A stretch of 34,241 nucleotides of DNA from Candidatus Woesearchaeota archaeon (GCA_018302685.1 JAGVZK010000010.1:1-34241), one strand, 5' to 3'. Shown: positions 23,084-31,750, counted from the stretch's first letter. Made by a program: numbers and translations. Notes: generated from the letters alone by a model not told the origin.

Positions 23084-24530
23084 TCTTCTCAAACAGTATC
23101 TCCGGCTCCCCAACTTTGTAGATTTTTATTTCATTGTTGAATCCTTTTAAATCCTGCATTTCAATGTTCAGCAGTGAGGATATTTTTTCTGATGTCGAAG
23201 GTATGAAAGGCCACAGCAATATTGATATCCTTCTTATCGATTCAAGGCATGTGTACATTACTTTTTCCAGTTCCCCGTCCTGCAATTTCCATGGCTCCTT
23301 CTGGTTGATGTACCTGTTTGTGTCCTGGACATATTTCCATATCTCATTCAATGCTTCAGTTATTTTGTAATTTTTCATTAATTCTTCAATGTTTTTTATT
23401 TCAAATTTGATTTCAACCGGCGACTTCTTTATCTCAGGCAGTTTTTTGCACAGGCTTAAAGTTCTTGACACCAGATTGCCAAGCTCATTCGCCAACTCAT
23501 TGTTAATCCTATTTTTCAGCGATTCCTCGGAAAAGTCGCCATCATCATAAAACATAACCTCTCTGGCCAAAAAGTATCTTATGCCGTCAACAGAGTACTT
23601 CTCAGCAAGTTTTACAGGGCTTATAGAATTGCCGAGCGATTTTGATATCTTCTGCTTGTTGAATGTCAGAAAGCCGTGTATATAAACTGTTTTAGGTGGC
23701 TTGATGTCTGCCGAGAAAAGCATTGCAGGCCATATTACCGCGTGGAACCATCCATTGTCCTTCCCAAGAAGATGAATGTCCGCAGGCCAGTATCTCTTGA
23801 ACGTCTCTTTTGGATATTCAATTCCGGACAAGTAGTTTATCAGGGCTTCCCACCAGACATAGGTCACGTAATTTTCATTCAGTGGAAATGGAATCCCCCA
23901 CTCAAGGCTTGATTTCAACCTTGTTATATTGAGGTCGTTGAGCCCCTCTTTTATCCTATTTATTATTTCGTTCCTTCTTGCCTTTGGCTGTATGAATTCT
24001 TCATTTTCCTTTATGTGCTTCAGCAACCTATCTTTGTATTTGCCTAATCTGAAGAAGTAGCTTTCTTCTTCCAGAATCTCCGGAACTTTGTTGTGGTGTG
24101 GGCATTTTCCATCAACCAAGTCTTTTTCAGTGATATAAGCTTCGCATCCCTTGCAGTACAGCCCCTTGTAAGTGCCTTTGTAAATATCGCCTTTCTTGTA
24201 TATCTTCATAGTTAATTCTTGGGCTGTCTTGATGTGATCCTTGTCAGTCGTTCTGATGAATCGGTTTGGTTTTATGTTGAGAAGGTTCCAGACGTGTTTG
24301 AATTTTGAAGAGTTCTCATCAACAAGCTCTTTAGGGGTTAGCCCTTGGTCTTTTGCTGCATCCGCTAATTTTTGGCCGTGCTCATCAGTTCCTGTCAGGA
24401 AAAATACATCATCCCCTAGATTTTTATGCCATCTTGATATAATATCAGCTATTACCTTTTGATAAGCATGCCCCACATGCGGAATAGAATTTACATAATC
24501 TATTGCGGTGGTGATGTAAAACTTTCCCAT
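23076..24530 (-). CDS. metG: Methionyl-tRNA synthetase (single-zinc type)
   Basis: Class I synthetase. HIGH motif is HVGH (18-21 from the chosen start), KMSKS is KISKS (294-298), and the single zinc site has Cys126, Cys129, Cys143 and His145/146 (YCKGCEAYITEKDLVDGKCPHH). This layout is of the Thermus type rather than the two-zinc archaeal/E. coli type, implying ancient transfer from bacteria. I chose ATG 24530 (MGKFYITTAID), four codons inside the longest frame, because family members start there. Length 484 aa. It lacks a C-terminal tRNA-binding (EMAP) domain. It interrupts the conserved enolase-rps2 neighbourhood on the opposite strand. Confidence 0.94.
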   Translation of the reverse strand: MGKFYITTAIDYVNSIPHVGHAYQKVIADIISRWHKNLGDDVFFLTGTDEHGQKLADAAKDQGLTPKELVDENSSKFKHVWNLLNIKPNRFIRTTDKDHIKTAQELTMKIYKKGDIYKGTYKGLYCKGCEAYITEKDLVDGKCPHHNKVPEILEEESYFFRLGKYKDRLLKHIKENEEFIQPKARRNEIINRIKEGLNDLNITRLKSSLEWGIPFPLNENYVTYVWWEALINYLSGIEYPKETFKRYWPADIHLLGKDNGWFHAVIWPAMLFSADIKPPKTVYIHGFLTFNKQKISKSLGNSISPVKLAEKYSVDGIRYFLAREVMFYDDGDFSEESLKNRINNELANELGNLVSRTLSLCKKLPEIKKSPVEIKFEIKNIEELMKNYKITEALNEIWKYVQDTNRYINQKEPWKLQDGELEKVMYTCLESIRRISILLWPFIPSTSEKISSLLNIEMQDLKGFNNEIKIYKVGEPEILFEKII

Positions 24531-24736
24531 TATATTCCACATCTTCAGTATTTTTTAAACCTTTTTATGCGGGAGAATGTGAAGAAAACATAAGAGGGAC
24601 TTTGTTTAAAAAGTAGTAATTTGATTTGGCTATTGGTTGAGATGAGCAATATTGTTCACTCTAAATGTATTAACCAGCTATCTTAATTAGTTGAGCAGAC
24701 CGTTTTTGATAGCACATTCAAAATATTTTCCAATAG

Positions 24737-24746
24737 TTTTATAAAT
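24737..24746 (+). promoter_or_regulatory. TATA box for rps2
   Basis: TTTTATAAAT, 22-31 nt before the ATG at 24768. The rest of the 24531-24767 gap shows only the metG upstream A/T block. Confidence 0.6.
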
Positions 24747-24767
24747 CCATTTTTTCTCAAACTTTCA

Positions 24768-25358
24768 ATGACAACCAATGAACAGGAGCTGTTGGTTCCG
24801 CTTGAGGCTTACCTAAAATCAGGAATTCACATAGGAACCAAGTATAAGAACAGTTACATGGAGCCGTTTATATACAAGATAAGGAATGATGGCCTGTTTG
24901 TTCTTAATGTTCAAGAAGTCGATAAAAGATTAAGGCTGCTGTCAAATTTCATAAATCAGTACAGCCCTGGTGAGATGGTCATCGTCTGCAGAAGGGAAAA
25001 TGGATGGGATGCGGTTAATAAATTCTCGGAGATCACTGGAATAAAGGCATTTATAGGGAGATATCCCCCAGGCATGCTGACGAATCCTAATCTTGAGAGG
25101 TTTACTGAGACAAAAATGATATTTGTAGTGGATCCCATTCCAGACAAGAATGCTGTGAAGGACGCCGCGAAAATAAGGGTTCCTGTAGCTGCACTGTGCG
25201 ATACAAACAATGACAGCTTGAATGTTGATTTCTGCTGTCCGTGCAACAACAAGGGCAAGAAGAGCCTTGGTTTGGTGTTCTTTATTTTGGCAAGGGAATA
25301 TCAGAGTTCCAGGAAAAAAGAGTTCAGCGCCAGCATTGAAGATTTCGAAAAGGAATAA
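24768..25358 (+). CDS. rpsB: Ribosomal protein S2 (uS2)
   Basis: Small-subunit protein. YLKSGIHIGTKYKNSYMEPFIYKIRNDGLFVLNVQEVDKRL is the archaeal S2p signature, continuing with FIGRYPPGMLTNPNLERFTETKMIFVVDPIPDKNAVKDA and PVAALCDTNND. Length 196 aa is normal for archaea. In most archaea rps2 directly follows enolase; here it is separated by three genes and has its own TATA box. The secreted-protein cluster begins 35 bp downstream. Confidence 0.96.
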   Translation: MTTNEQELLVPLEAYLKSGIHIGTKYKNSYMEPFIYKIRNDGLFVLNVQEVDKRLRLLSNFINQYSPGEMVIVCRRENGWDAVNKFSEITGIKAFIGRYPPGMLTNPNLERFTETKMIFVVDPIPDKNAVKDAAKIRVPVAALCDTNNDSLNVDFCCPCNNKGKKSLGLVFFILAREYQSSRKKEFSASIEDFEKE

Positions 25359-25393
25359 AAAGATTTTTAAATTCAAAAATACAATCATTTCCC

Positions 25394-26773
25394 ATGAAGA
25401 GGTTGATTTTTGTTTTTCTGGTTTTGGTTTTTTCTATGGGTGTAAGTGCCGCGGTCTATGATGTCGAGGTGAATCCAGTTAAGGATGTCATCTTTTATGG
25501 CGAGAAGGCAGTCTTTGATGTCACGATAAAAAATCTGCAGGATGTCAACGATAAAGTCACATTTTCAATAAGCGATCTCGACTGGGGGTGGGACAAAAAG
25601 TTCTTTGACATTGGAAGCGGCGGGCAGATTGGCTTCAATCTTGGGCTAACGCCTCCTGAGGATGCACCGATGGATGTCTACAGCTTGGGATTCAGGATTT
25701 ATTCAGTCAATGATCCAGGCAATTATGTGTACAGCAATCTGATTGTCAACCTTGTTGATAATGAAGACCTTCTCGAAGTGAAGAGAATTGACTATGGGAA
25801 TGGGCTTGATCCAAGCAAGGACAGGAGTATTCTCAAGCTGACAATGAAGAATGTCTATAATTTTGAACTGAATGACCTAGAGGTTTATCTTGACAGCGAT
25901 GCATTCAGCGCAATGCAGACCGTGAGCTTCGGCGATTCTGAGCTGAAGACAATTGAATTCGAGGTTAATGTTGATGACAATTCCCTTGAGGGAGATCATG
26001 ACTTGAGGATCCTTGTGAAGAAAGGGGACTCAATTTACATAGATGAAGTGCAGAATGTGAAAATAGGACAGTATCCAAATCTCATGGAGGATGTTGTTGA
26101 AGATTATGGATTCCTCACAAAAGAAATTAATGTAATAAAAAGAAACGGAGGAAACACAGTTGCGGGTGACAGCTATACAATGGCTTTAGGTTATTTTGAC
26201 AGGGTTTTCAGCAAGGTCAGCCCAAGGCCTGACTTGATCGAGAAGGAGAACTGGCAGTACTTTTACACCTGGAATTTCCAGCTGGGCCCTGGCGATGAAT
26301 TCAACGCAAGGCTCTTCGTTAACTACAGGGATCCATTGTTCCTGCTCATCGCCGTCATAATAATAATATATTTTATATATTACATGTCTGAAAGAGGGAT
26401 AATCCTCAATAAGAAGGTCCTGACAGTAAAGACAACCCAAGGAATAAGCCAGATGAAAGTTCTGCTTTATGTCAAGAACAAGGGCAAGAGAAGAATAAAG
26501 GATGTAAGGATTGTTGATATTCTTCACGGGGTTGAAAAGCTGCCGAATGAGTACGGCTCCTTGAGGCCCAATAAGATCAAGAGAAGGGGGAATGATGTTG
26601 TTCTTGTTTGGAATGTGAGTCTTCTCGGAAAGGAGGAGAGGATACTGAGCTACAAGATAAGTGCCGAGACTGCAATAAAGGCTCCAATGAAGCTGCCGGG
26701 TGCTATGGCAAGATTCAAGATAGGCGGCAGGCAGTATATCGTGAAGTCAAATTCAAACGTTATCTATTCTTAA
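25394..26773 (+). CDS. Secreted/membrane-anchored protein with Ig-like domains
   Basis: Signal peptide at residues 1-19 (MKRLIFVFLVLVFSMGVSA, cut near Ala-Ala). Two or three beta-rich modules follow, resembling NEW3/CARDB-like Ig folds (VKDVIFYGEKAVFDVTIKN and ILKLTMKNVYNFELNDLEVYL). One transmembrane helix, DPLFLLIAVIIIIYFIYYM, lies near residue 315-335. The C-terminal 120 residues form another beta module (LLYVKNKGKRRIKDVRIVDILHG), which simple topology would place in the cytoplasm; that is odd for such a fold. No enzyme motif is seen. It opens a cluster of envelope genes and may act in the cell surface or pilus assembly (inference). Confidence 0.7.
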   Translation: MKRLIFVFLVLVFSMGVSAAVYDVEVNPVKDVIFYGEKAVFDVTIKNLQDVNDKVTFSISDLDWGWDKKFFDIGSGGQIGFNLGLTPPEDAPMDVYSLGFRIYSVNDPGNYVYSNLIVNLVDNEDLLEVKRIDYGNGLDPSKDRSILKLTMKNVYNFELNDLEVYLDSDAFSAMQTVSFGDSELKTIEFEVNVDDNSLEGDHDLRILVKKGDSIYIDEVQNVKIGQYPNLMEDVVEDYGFLTKEINVIKRNGGNTVAGDSYTMALGYFDRVFSKVSPRPDLIEKENWQYFYTWNFQLGPGDEFNARLFVNYRDPLFLLIAVIIIIYFIYYMSERGIILNKKVLTVKTTQGISQMKVLLYVKNKGKRRIKDVRIVDILHGVEKLPNEYGSLRPNKIKRRGNDVVLVWNVSLLGKEERILSYKISAETAIKAPMKLPGAMARFKIGGRQYIVKSNSNVIYS

Positions 26774-26774
26774 G

Positions 26775-26784
26775 TTTTATAAAC
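26775..26784 (+). promoter_or_regulatory. TATA box for the pilin-like pair
   Basis: TTTTATAAAC begins two bases after the TAA of the preceding gene and ends 22 nt before the ATG at 26807, so the pilin-like pair can be transcribed on its own. Confidence 0.55.
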
Positions 26785-26806
26785 TTCTAATTTAATAGTT
26801 TATGCT

Positions 26807-27352
26807 ATGGAAAGGGGCCAGTTCTGGTACAATGATTTTATGCTTGCGTTTTCAATCCTGGCTGTAATTGGACTGATATTTGTCGCTTCGATGATTGATA
26901 TCAGCTCAAGGGATGACGATGTGGATGTTCTCTACGATGAGGCCGTGTCAATAAGCAGCAGCCTGATGAGCAAGGGATACAATCCAGGGGAATGGAGCCA
27001 GCTTGATGGAAGAGTGGGGATCGTTGAAGGAAGCAAAGTCAACATTGAAAATCTCCAGAGTTTTTATAGCCTAACCCAAGGGACTAATCCTGAAGAGGAA
27101 TTCATTTCAACAGTAAAGCCACTGTTGGGGGTCAATAACGATTTTGCCTTTTATTTTGAGGACAAGATGGGAAGTGTGGTCTCAGAATTTTCCTATGATT
27201 TTGGGGATGGGTACTTTGGGCATCCATCATTCAGTGGAATTAGTAGTCTTGACGCTGATAATGTCCTATTCTTTATAAGGTTTGTTTATCTTGATGCTGA
27301 TTCCGACGGGAAGGGGGAGATAGTGAAGATGGTGGTGGCAATATGGAGCTGA
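26807..27352 (+). CDS. Pilin-like single-pass surface protein, 181 aa
   Basis: Short polar N-terminus (MERGQFWYND) followed by one hydrophobic helix (FMLAFSILAVIGLIFVASM) and a long outside domain rich in Ser, Asp and Gly. This layout, with a Gly-Gln-Phe motif before the helix, resembles archaeal type IV pilin precursors (class III signal), where cleavage falls before the helix; the exact site is not certain. A possible acidic loop is LDADSDGKGE near the C-terminus. It overlaps the next gene by ten bases, so the two are probably made together and may be partner subunits. Confidence 0.55.
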   Translation: MERGQFWYNDFMLAFSILAVIGLIFVASMIDISSRDDDVDVLYDEAVSISSSLMSKGYNPGEWSQLDGRVGIVEGSKVNIENLQSFYSLTQGTNPEEEFISTVKPLLGVNNDFAFYFEDKMGSVVSEFSYDFGDGYFGHPSFSGISSLDADNVLFFIRFVYLDADSDGKGEIVKMVVAIWS

Positions 27353-27780
27353 ACAAAAAAGGGATATTCTTCACAATGGATGCGTTCATGGGGTTGAGCC
27401 TGTTTATCCTGATTCTTGTGACTCTGTACATTTTCTTCATAAGCGCGGGGACTTTGGAGCAGCAGTACTATATATCTGAGGACTTCTTTGATGTTTTTTC
27501 AAATATAAAATTCGATGAATTGGATACAGAAAAGTATGATGGGGTCTTTGCACTTCTCGTCGAAGGGAAGATAAACAATACAGATTATACCCTTTCTGAG
27601 CAGATAATCATTCTCAGTTCAGAGGGTAATGATGCAAATGCATCCCTCCTGGTAGGCGATTTCACGGAGGGCCTGCTGGATGAAAGGTTTGGCTTTAGCT
27701 TTGAGCTAGAAGATGAGATATATGCAAGGGAAAATAAAAAAAATTCCCTGGTTTCAAGGGGAAGATTATTGACTGGCTAG
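27343..27780 (+). CDS. Pilin-like single-pass surface protein, 145 aa
   Basis: N-terminus MELNKKGIFFTMDAFMGLSLFILILVTLYIFFIS has KKG followed by a hydrophobic helix, again like a type IV pilin precursor cut after Gly. The outside domain is acidic and helix-rich (LEQQYYISEDFFDVFSNIKFDELDTEKY). It overlaps the upstream pilin-like gene by ten bases. Its stop codon shares the palindrome CTAG (27777-27780) with the stop of the convergent gene, so the two coding regions overlap by four bases. Not a known named family to me. Confidence 0.55.
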   Translation: MELNKKGIFFTMDAFMGLSLFILILVTLYIFFISAGTLEQQYYISEDFFDVFSNIKFDELDTEKYDGVFALLVEGKINNTDYTLSEQIIILSSEGNDANASLLVGDFTEGLLDERFGFSFELEDEIYARENKKNSLVSRGRLLTG

Positions 27781-28736
27781 CCCTGGATAGGAAATAGTAA
27801 TCCGTACATTATCAGATACTCACCGGTTAGATAAAAGTCAGGATAATCATCAAGATAAACCTGCTGGTTATCTTCCGAGTTTTCAGTGAAGTAATAGTAG
27901 TCTGTGGTCGTGTAATGGTTTGGATTTGCATAGTATCTTGTGTTTATGAAGGATGCTATTCCATATGGCGATGGTGATGACAGCTGGCCTGTCAGCCTTT
28001 GAAGGAATGAAGGCGCGGTTGTCGAAGCTACATAAGTGATGGTTTCTATGTCGGAAATCAGTGCACTCTCGTTCCATTCCTGATGCTTGGCTTCAAATAT
28101 TGTGACGTTTCTTGCAGCCAATCCCAAATTCTCATTTTCAATTATTCTCGCAGGATCCCTGAAATTGTAAAGCGGAATCTTCGCAGTTACATTCTGATTA
28201 GGGTAGTAGAAGAACGTATCCTGATCCTTTGATGAGATGTTGTAGTACACATTTAGCGATATTGTGAGGTAGAAAGGCTCCTCCTGATAAACATCAATTG
28301 AATTTATGTTTGCATAATTGAAATCAATCCCTGTTAAATTTGCAAGATAGCCCACCTCATCAAATAAATATCTTAAGGTGTAATTGTACCCCTCTTCAAA
28401 CATTAGGTCCTGCTTTGTTTCGAGAAAATATCCATCCTTCATTATCGCATCATATATTATGTCTGGATTTGTCTCAGGGTTAAGATAGGCTCCTGTATTT
28501 TCAATGTATTTTACTATTGATCTTGTTGCCTGGATTCCTGACAGCTCTATAACCTTGGGGATGTATTCCTCGTTTGCTGCCTTTATGAAAGCATTCAGTG
28601 TCTGGACCTCGGAATTTGCCGTCTGCGTCCTTATGCTTGACTGGTTGTTCGAAACTATAAGGAAAGTCAGAAGAATAATAGAAAGGAGTATAGTTGATAT
28701 TAAAGTGAAGATCACTGACTTTTTGTTCATAACCAT
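27777..28736 (-). CDS. Pilin-like membrane-anchored surface protein, 319 aa
   Basis: N-terminus MVMNKKSVIFTLISTILLSIILLTFLIV is a short basic head plus one hydrophobic helix, comparable to the pilin-like proteins on the facing strand. The rest is outside: a helical stalk (QTLNAFIKAANEEYIPKVIELSG) and a beta-rich, Tyr/Asn-rich C-terminus with several N-x-S/T sites (NYT, NLT, NIS, NVT, NES) that could be N-glycosylated. Start could also be the second Met (codon 3). It overlaps the cysteine-rich gene upstream by ten bases. Function unknown; a large pilin-like or adhesin subunit is inferred. Confidence 0.55.
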   Translation of the reverse strand: MVMNKKSVIFTLISTILLSIILLTFLIVSNNQSSIRTQTANSEVQTLNAFIKAANEEYIPKVIELSGIQATRSIVKYIENTGAYLNPETNPDIIYDAIMKDGYFLETKQDLMFEEGYNYTLRYLFDEVGYLANLTGIDFNYANINSIDVYQEEPFYLTISLNVYYNISSKDQDTFFYYPNQNVTAKIPLYNFRDPARIIENENLGLAARNVTIFEAKHQEWNESALISDIETITYVASTTAPSFLQRLTGQLSSPSPYGIASFINTRYYANPNHYTTTDYYYFTENSEDNQQVYLDDYPDFYLTGEYLIMYGLLFPIQG

Positions 28737-29752
28737 ACTTTGATTCTCGCCAATATTGTCTTGAATAAGTTGGATGAAAATATGGAGCAGTCATCCACAC
28801 AGGGGGGATTTGGGTTGTTTAATGAAAATAATACCTCATCTGAAACTGAATTCAGGACATCTGATATTTTTATTTCAAGTTTGTAATCTCTATTGTCACA
28901 TGTCGTCGAATCCCAATTGTAAGTCACTTCCTCATTTTCATTTCTTGGAATGCTATAATCTGTGTATTCATTGATCAAATTGCAGTTCTCAGCCTGGCAG
29001 TTCATTGTGCAAGTGTCAGCATTTACTGGCACATAATCTTGATGTGATTCGCTGTACTTGTAAAGGTAATATTTCACAAACTGTATATTTTCTGGGGCAA
29101 ATTCATAAGGAAGAAGATTGCTCTCTGCATTTATGCTTATTTCAACTGCCCCTGACTGCTCTGAATTTTGAATGGGATTGTTTATAATTAACACAGGGGT
29201 TGTAGCTCCGGTTATTGTGACGTATTCAAATGAAGTGTACTCTTGTCCATTTATCTGCCCTAATTCCACAGAATAAGTAAATGACTGTCCGCCTTCATTA
29301 GGTGCATCCACTGGTACAGATAGTTCACAAAATGAATCTGTGCATACAATTCCTGCAAATGCATTCTGCTCGCTGTTGTAGTAAATCAGTTGATAATTTA
29401 TTTTAGAAGGGTTTGTCACATTTGTCAATATTTCAAACTGCTGGCCTGGAGATGGAAAAGAAGGGCTTAAAGATATATCAAGAGCTCCGCACTGTCCGCA
29501 ATCAGGATCACAAGGAAGGCATTTTACCCCCTCGTAAATATTGTCATTGCATCCGCTCCAGTCTCCATAATCCTGGGGGCATATGTCATCAACAGTTCTT
29601 GAGCAGACATTTTCATAATCGCCCCCGCAGAAGGATGCTGTCGAGCAGAATGTCCCGATTCCTATAGAAGCAGTTTGCCCCCCGACCGCGGCGTACGAAA
29701 CATTCAAACTCACCAAAAGTACAAAAATTAATGGAAATATCTTCTCAAGCAT
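28727..29752 (-). CDS. Secreted cysteine-rich protein, 341 aa
   Basis: Signal peptide at 1-21 (MLEKIFPLIFVLLVSLNVSYA). A cysteine-rich module (about residues 35-90) has repeated pairs: FCSTASFCGG, VCSRTVDDICPQDYG, GCNDN, KCLPCDPDCGQCG. Ig-like beta modules follow (LDISLSPSFPSPGQQFEILTNVTNPS...), with further cysteine pairs (CTMNCQAENC) and a C-terminal CVDDCSIF before a basic, hydrophobic tail (LFKTILARIKVWL) that may sit at the membrane. The many pairs suggest disulfides in the extracellular domain. Neighbours overlap on both sides (8 and 10 nt), giving a three-gene minus-strand operon. Unnamed. Confidence 0.6.
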   Translation of the reverse strand: MLEKIFPLIFVLLVSLNVSYAAVGGQTASIGIGTFCSTASFCGGDYENVCSRTVDDICPQDYGDWSGCNDNIYEGVKCLPCDPDCGQCGALDISLSPSFPSPGQQFEILTNVTNPSKINYQLIYYNSEQNAFAGIVCTDSFCELSVPVDAPNEGGQSFTYSVELGQINGQEYTSFEYVTITGATTPVLIINNPIQNSEQSGAVEISINAESNLLPYEFAPENIQFVKYYLYKYSESHQDYVPVNADTCTMNCQAENCNLINEYTDYSIPRNENEEVTYNWDSTTCDNRDYKLEIKISDVLNSVSDEVLFSLNNPNPPCVDDCSIFSSNLFKTILARIKVWL

Positions 29753-30191
29753 TAAGGCACACCTCTTTTGATTCTTGGCTAGCTATGTTGTCACAGTATG
29801 ATTTGTCATTCTTTATCAGAGACTGTATCAAATACAGCCTGTCTTTGCATTGAATGTCATTCCCACAGTCATCAATAGTCTCGGCTATTATAGAACTCAC
29901 AACCATTGTGCACTCCGCCTTATCCTCCTTATCATTTATTTCATTGCACTTCTTGATGTCCTTACTCCTTGCAGCCTCATTTTGGATTATGAAATTGCAT
30001 GAGGTTATGCATGCAGAATTGCCATTGCACCTTGAAATACATGATGAATCCTGAACAGTTTGAGATGGTTCAGAAGCCTGAATAGCATCATCTTGAGACG
30101 GAGGAGCATTAAAAATAGAGAAAATCACAAGGACCACAAACAGGACAGCGACTCCGATGATTATCTTTACAGGAGTATTTATAGCAATCAC
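29745..30191 (-). CDS. Single-pass membrane protein with cysteine-rich outer domain, 148 aa
   Basis: One N-terminal helix (KIIIGVAVLFVVLVIFSIF) then a polar linker and a helical domain with ten cysteines in pairs (CISRCNGNSACITSC, KKC, AECTM, DDCGNDIQCKD, YCDN, VCLNA). The spacing suggests a small disulfide-rich helical bundle outside the cell. The listed start is GTG at 30191, which overlaps a GAGGTGAT ribosome-binding-like motif; an ATT or ATA just downstream is a less usual alternative. A TATA-like GTTTATAAATTT at 30216-30227 precedes it. It is the first gene of the minus-strand surface operon. Confidence 0.6.
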   Translation of the reverse strand: MIAINTPVKIIIGVAVLFVVLVIFSIFNAPPSQDDAIQASEPSQTVQDSSCISRCNGNSACITSCNFIIQNEAARSKDIKKCNEINDKEDKAECTMVVSSIIAETIDDCGNDIQCKDRLYLIQSLIKNDKSYCDNIASQESKEVCLNA

Positions 30192-30215
30192 CTCTCTGTT
30201 TTAGCTTGTTTTTTT

Positions 30216-30227
30216 GTTTATAAATTT
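30216..30227 (-). promoter_or_regulatory. TATA box for the minus-strand surface operon
   Basis: On the minus strand AAATTTATAAAC lies 25-36 nt before the GTG at 30191 and would drive the three overlapping genes down to 27777. Confidence 0.55.
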
Positions 30228-30314
30228 AATCCCTGACGCTCTCTTTAGCAATAATTATCATAAATTTATTTATTTAGATGAATTAATCAGAAAATTGTCC
30301 GATTTGAAGAGTCT

Positions 30315-30575
30315 TTGCGTTTTGATGCGAGCGTAGATGTTCCAGGCATTAGTGCGGGATTGCTTGCTTTAGGAGGTCTTAGCGTATATATAAATCCAGA
30401 GAAAATAATACTCCTTAGGGTTTTTGATTTTTACAATCCTTCATATCCTTCTGCTGAAGTGGAAAGAATTTACAAGATGAAATGGTTTATTGATGGGATT
30501 GAACCCCTTAAAGGAGTCCTTAATGACAGAGGAGTAAGTTTGGAAAAGATATTCTCCATCAGTGAGGGGATCTAG
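30315..30575 (+). CDS. Small hypothetical protein, TTG start, possibly decayed
   Basis: An 86-residue frame beginning at TTG 30315 (reads L/M-RFDASVDVPG); no in-frame ATG exists before the conserved-looking part, and the frame is open only back to a TGA at 30279. A TATA-like A/T stretch lies near 30260-30275, which fits a transcript starting close to the TTG. The segment GISAGLLALGGLSVYINPEKIILLRVFDFYNP is strand/helix-like. Unknown family. It could be a real non-ATG gene or a remnant whose start was lost. Confidence 0.35.
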   Translation: MRFDASVDVPGISAGLLALGGLSVYINPEKIILLRVFDFYNPSYPSAEVERIYKMKWFIDGIEPLKGVLNDRGVSLEKIFSISEGI

Positions 30576-30655
30576 TGGATCTTCTCTGCCTGTTGCCAAT
30601 GTTACCATAGCCCCCATTTGGCATTTTGCATATAGAAGAATGCGGGCTCCAGCAT

Positions 30656-31750
30656 TTAATTCTTTAGCATGAACTCCCTCAGCTTGTCTTTTGCCTCTTC
30701 TCTTTTATCCTGGTGCTCTTCCAGAAATTTATTCAGTTTAACAATCAATATCTCTTTGATTTCTGACGTCAGCAATTTTCCTGATTTGTAATCATCATAA
30801 ATCTTCTTCAGCTTATTGTCATTGGGCTCAAAGAACATCCTCAGGTACTGGTAGCTTACATCTATGTCTGGATTTCCCCCTTTCTCCTTGTGCTCCTTTA
30901 TTGTAGATCCCCCGCCTGAAAATGCGTATTTTTTTATCTTATCTTCAACTTCTCTTTTTGAGTCGCTCAGGAATATGCTTCCTTCCTTTGACGATGACAT
31001 TTTAGGATTTCCATGAAGGGAGGGGATGAACTTGGCATGAAGTGCTGCAGGCTTCTCAAAGTTGAAATCCTTGTGATCTGCTATGTCCCTGGTCAGCCTT
31101 ATGAATGGATCCTGATCTATCCCTATTGGAACCACACTCAAGTGCCTTCCTTCATTGAACTGTGGGAAAAGAATATGAGCGGCCTGCATCGCCGGATAAA
31201 AGCTCCATCCTATGTTGCTTTCATTCTTCAGCCCAAAAGCGGCCTTGGCTGTGGAGTAAGTTATCCTCTTTGCAATCATCCCAGCATACTTGTACATTTT
31301 TGTGTAGACAAAGTCCTCAAATATGAAAGTCCTCTTTGGCTTGAACCCCAATGCGATGAGATCAAGTATGTTGTCCTTTGAATATTCCAAAGCATCATCA
31401 AAAGTCAGGTTCTCTTTCACGTAAAACTTTTCATCATCGGAGATAGGAATATAAACGTTGCAGTTGAAACTGTCTTGGAGGGACTTAGCGACAAGAAAAG
31501 GCACTAGGTGACCAAGATGCATCCTTTCAGAGGGTCCTCTTCCAGTTATGACAGAAACCTTCATTTTTTTGTCATGATTGTCGAGCCATTTGTCAAAATC
31601 CCTGTGCGAAAAATAAATCCCCCTTCTTAACAGGGGATGAGTGCCGTCAAGCCTTTTTTTAATTCTGTCATTTATCAGAGAAACCCCAAAATCCTTGACG
31701 AGCTTGCTGTAGTCAACCTCACCTTCAACTTCCCAAGGAGTAACTTTCAT
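30656..31750 (-). CDS. trpS: Tryptophanyl-tRNA synthetase
   Basis: Class I synthetase of the archaeal/eukaryotic type. The N-terminal module GTHPLLRRGIYFSHRDFDKWL is specific to this type. The HIGH motif is MHLGH (His78-His81), KMSKS is KMSSS (250-254), and Trp-site motifs include PIGIDQDPFIRLTRDIA and SFYPAMQAAHILFPQ. Length 364 aa is normal. It is a single gene; a CTTAAATATT element lies about 25 nt upstream on the minus strand. It marks the last clear core gene before the atypical region. Confidence 0.96.
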   Translation of the reverse strand: MKVTPWEVEGEVDYSKLVKDFGVSLINDRIKKRLDGTHPLLRRGIYFSHRDFDKWLDNHDKKMKVSVITGRGPSERMHLGHLVPFLVAKSLQDSFNCNVYIPISDDEKFYVKENLTFDDALEYSKDNILDLIALGFKPKRTFIFEDFVYTKMYKYAGMIAKRITYSTAKAAFGLKNESNIGWSFYPAMQAAHILFPQFNEGRHLSVVPIGIDQDPFIRLTRDIADHKDFNFEKPAALHAKFIPSLHGNPKMSSSKEGSIFLSDSKREVEDKIKKYAFSGGGSTIKEHKEKGGNPDIDVSYQYLRMFFEPNDNKLKKIYDDYKSGKLLTSEIKEILIVKLNKFLEEHQDKREEAKDKLREFMLKN

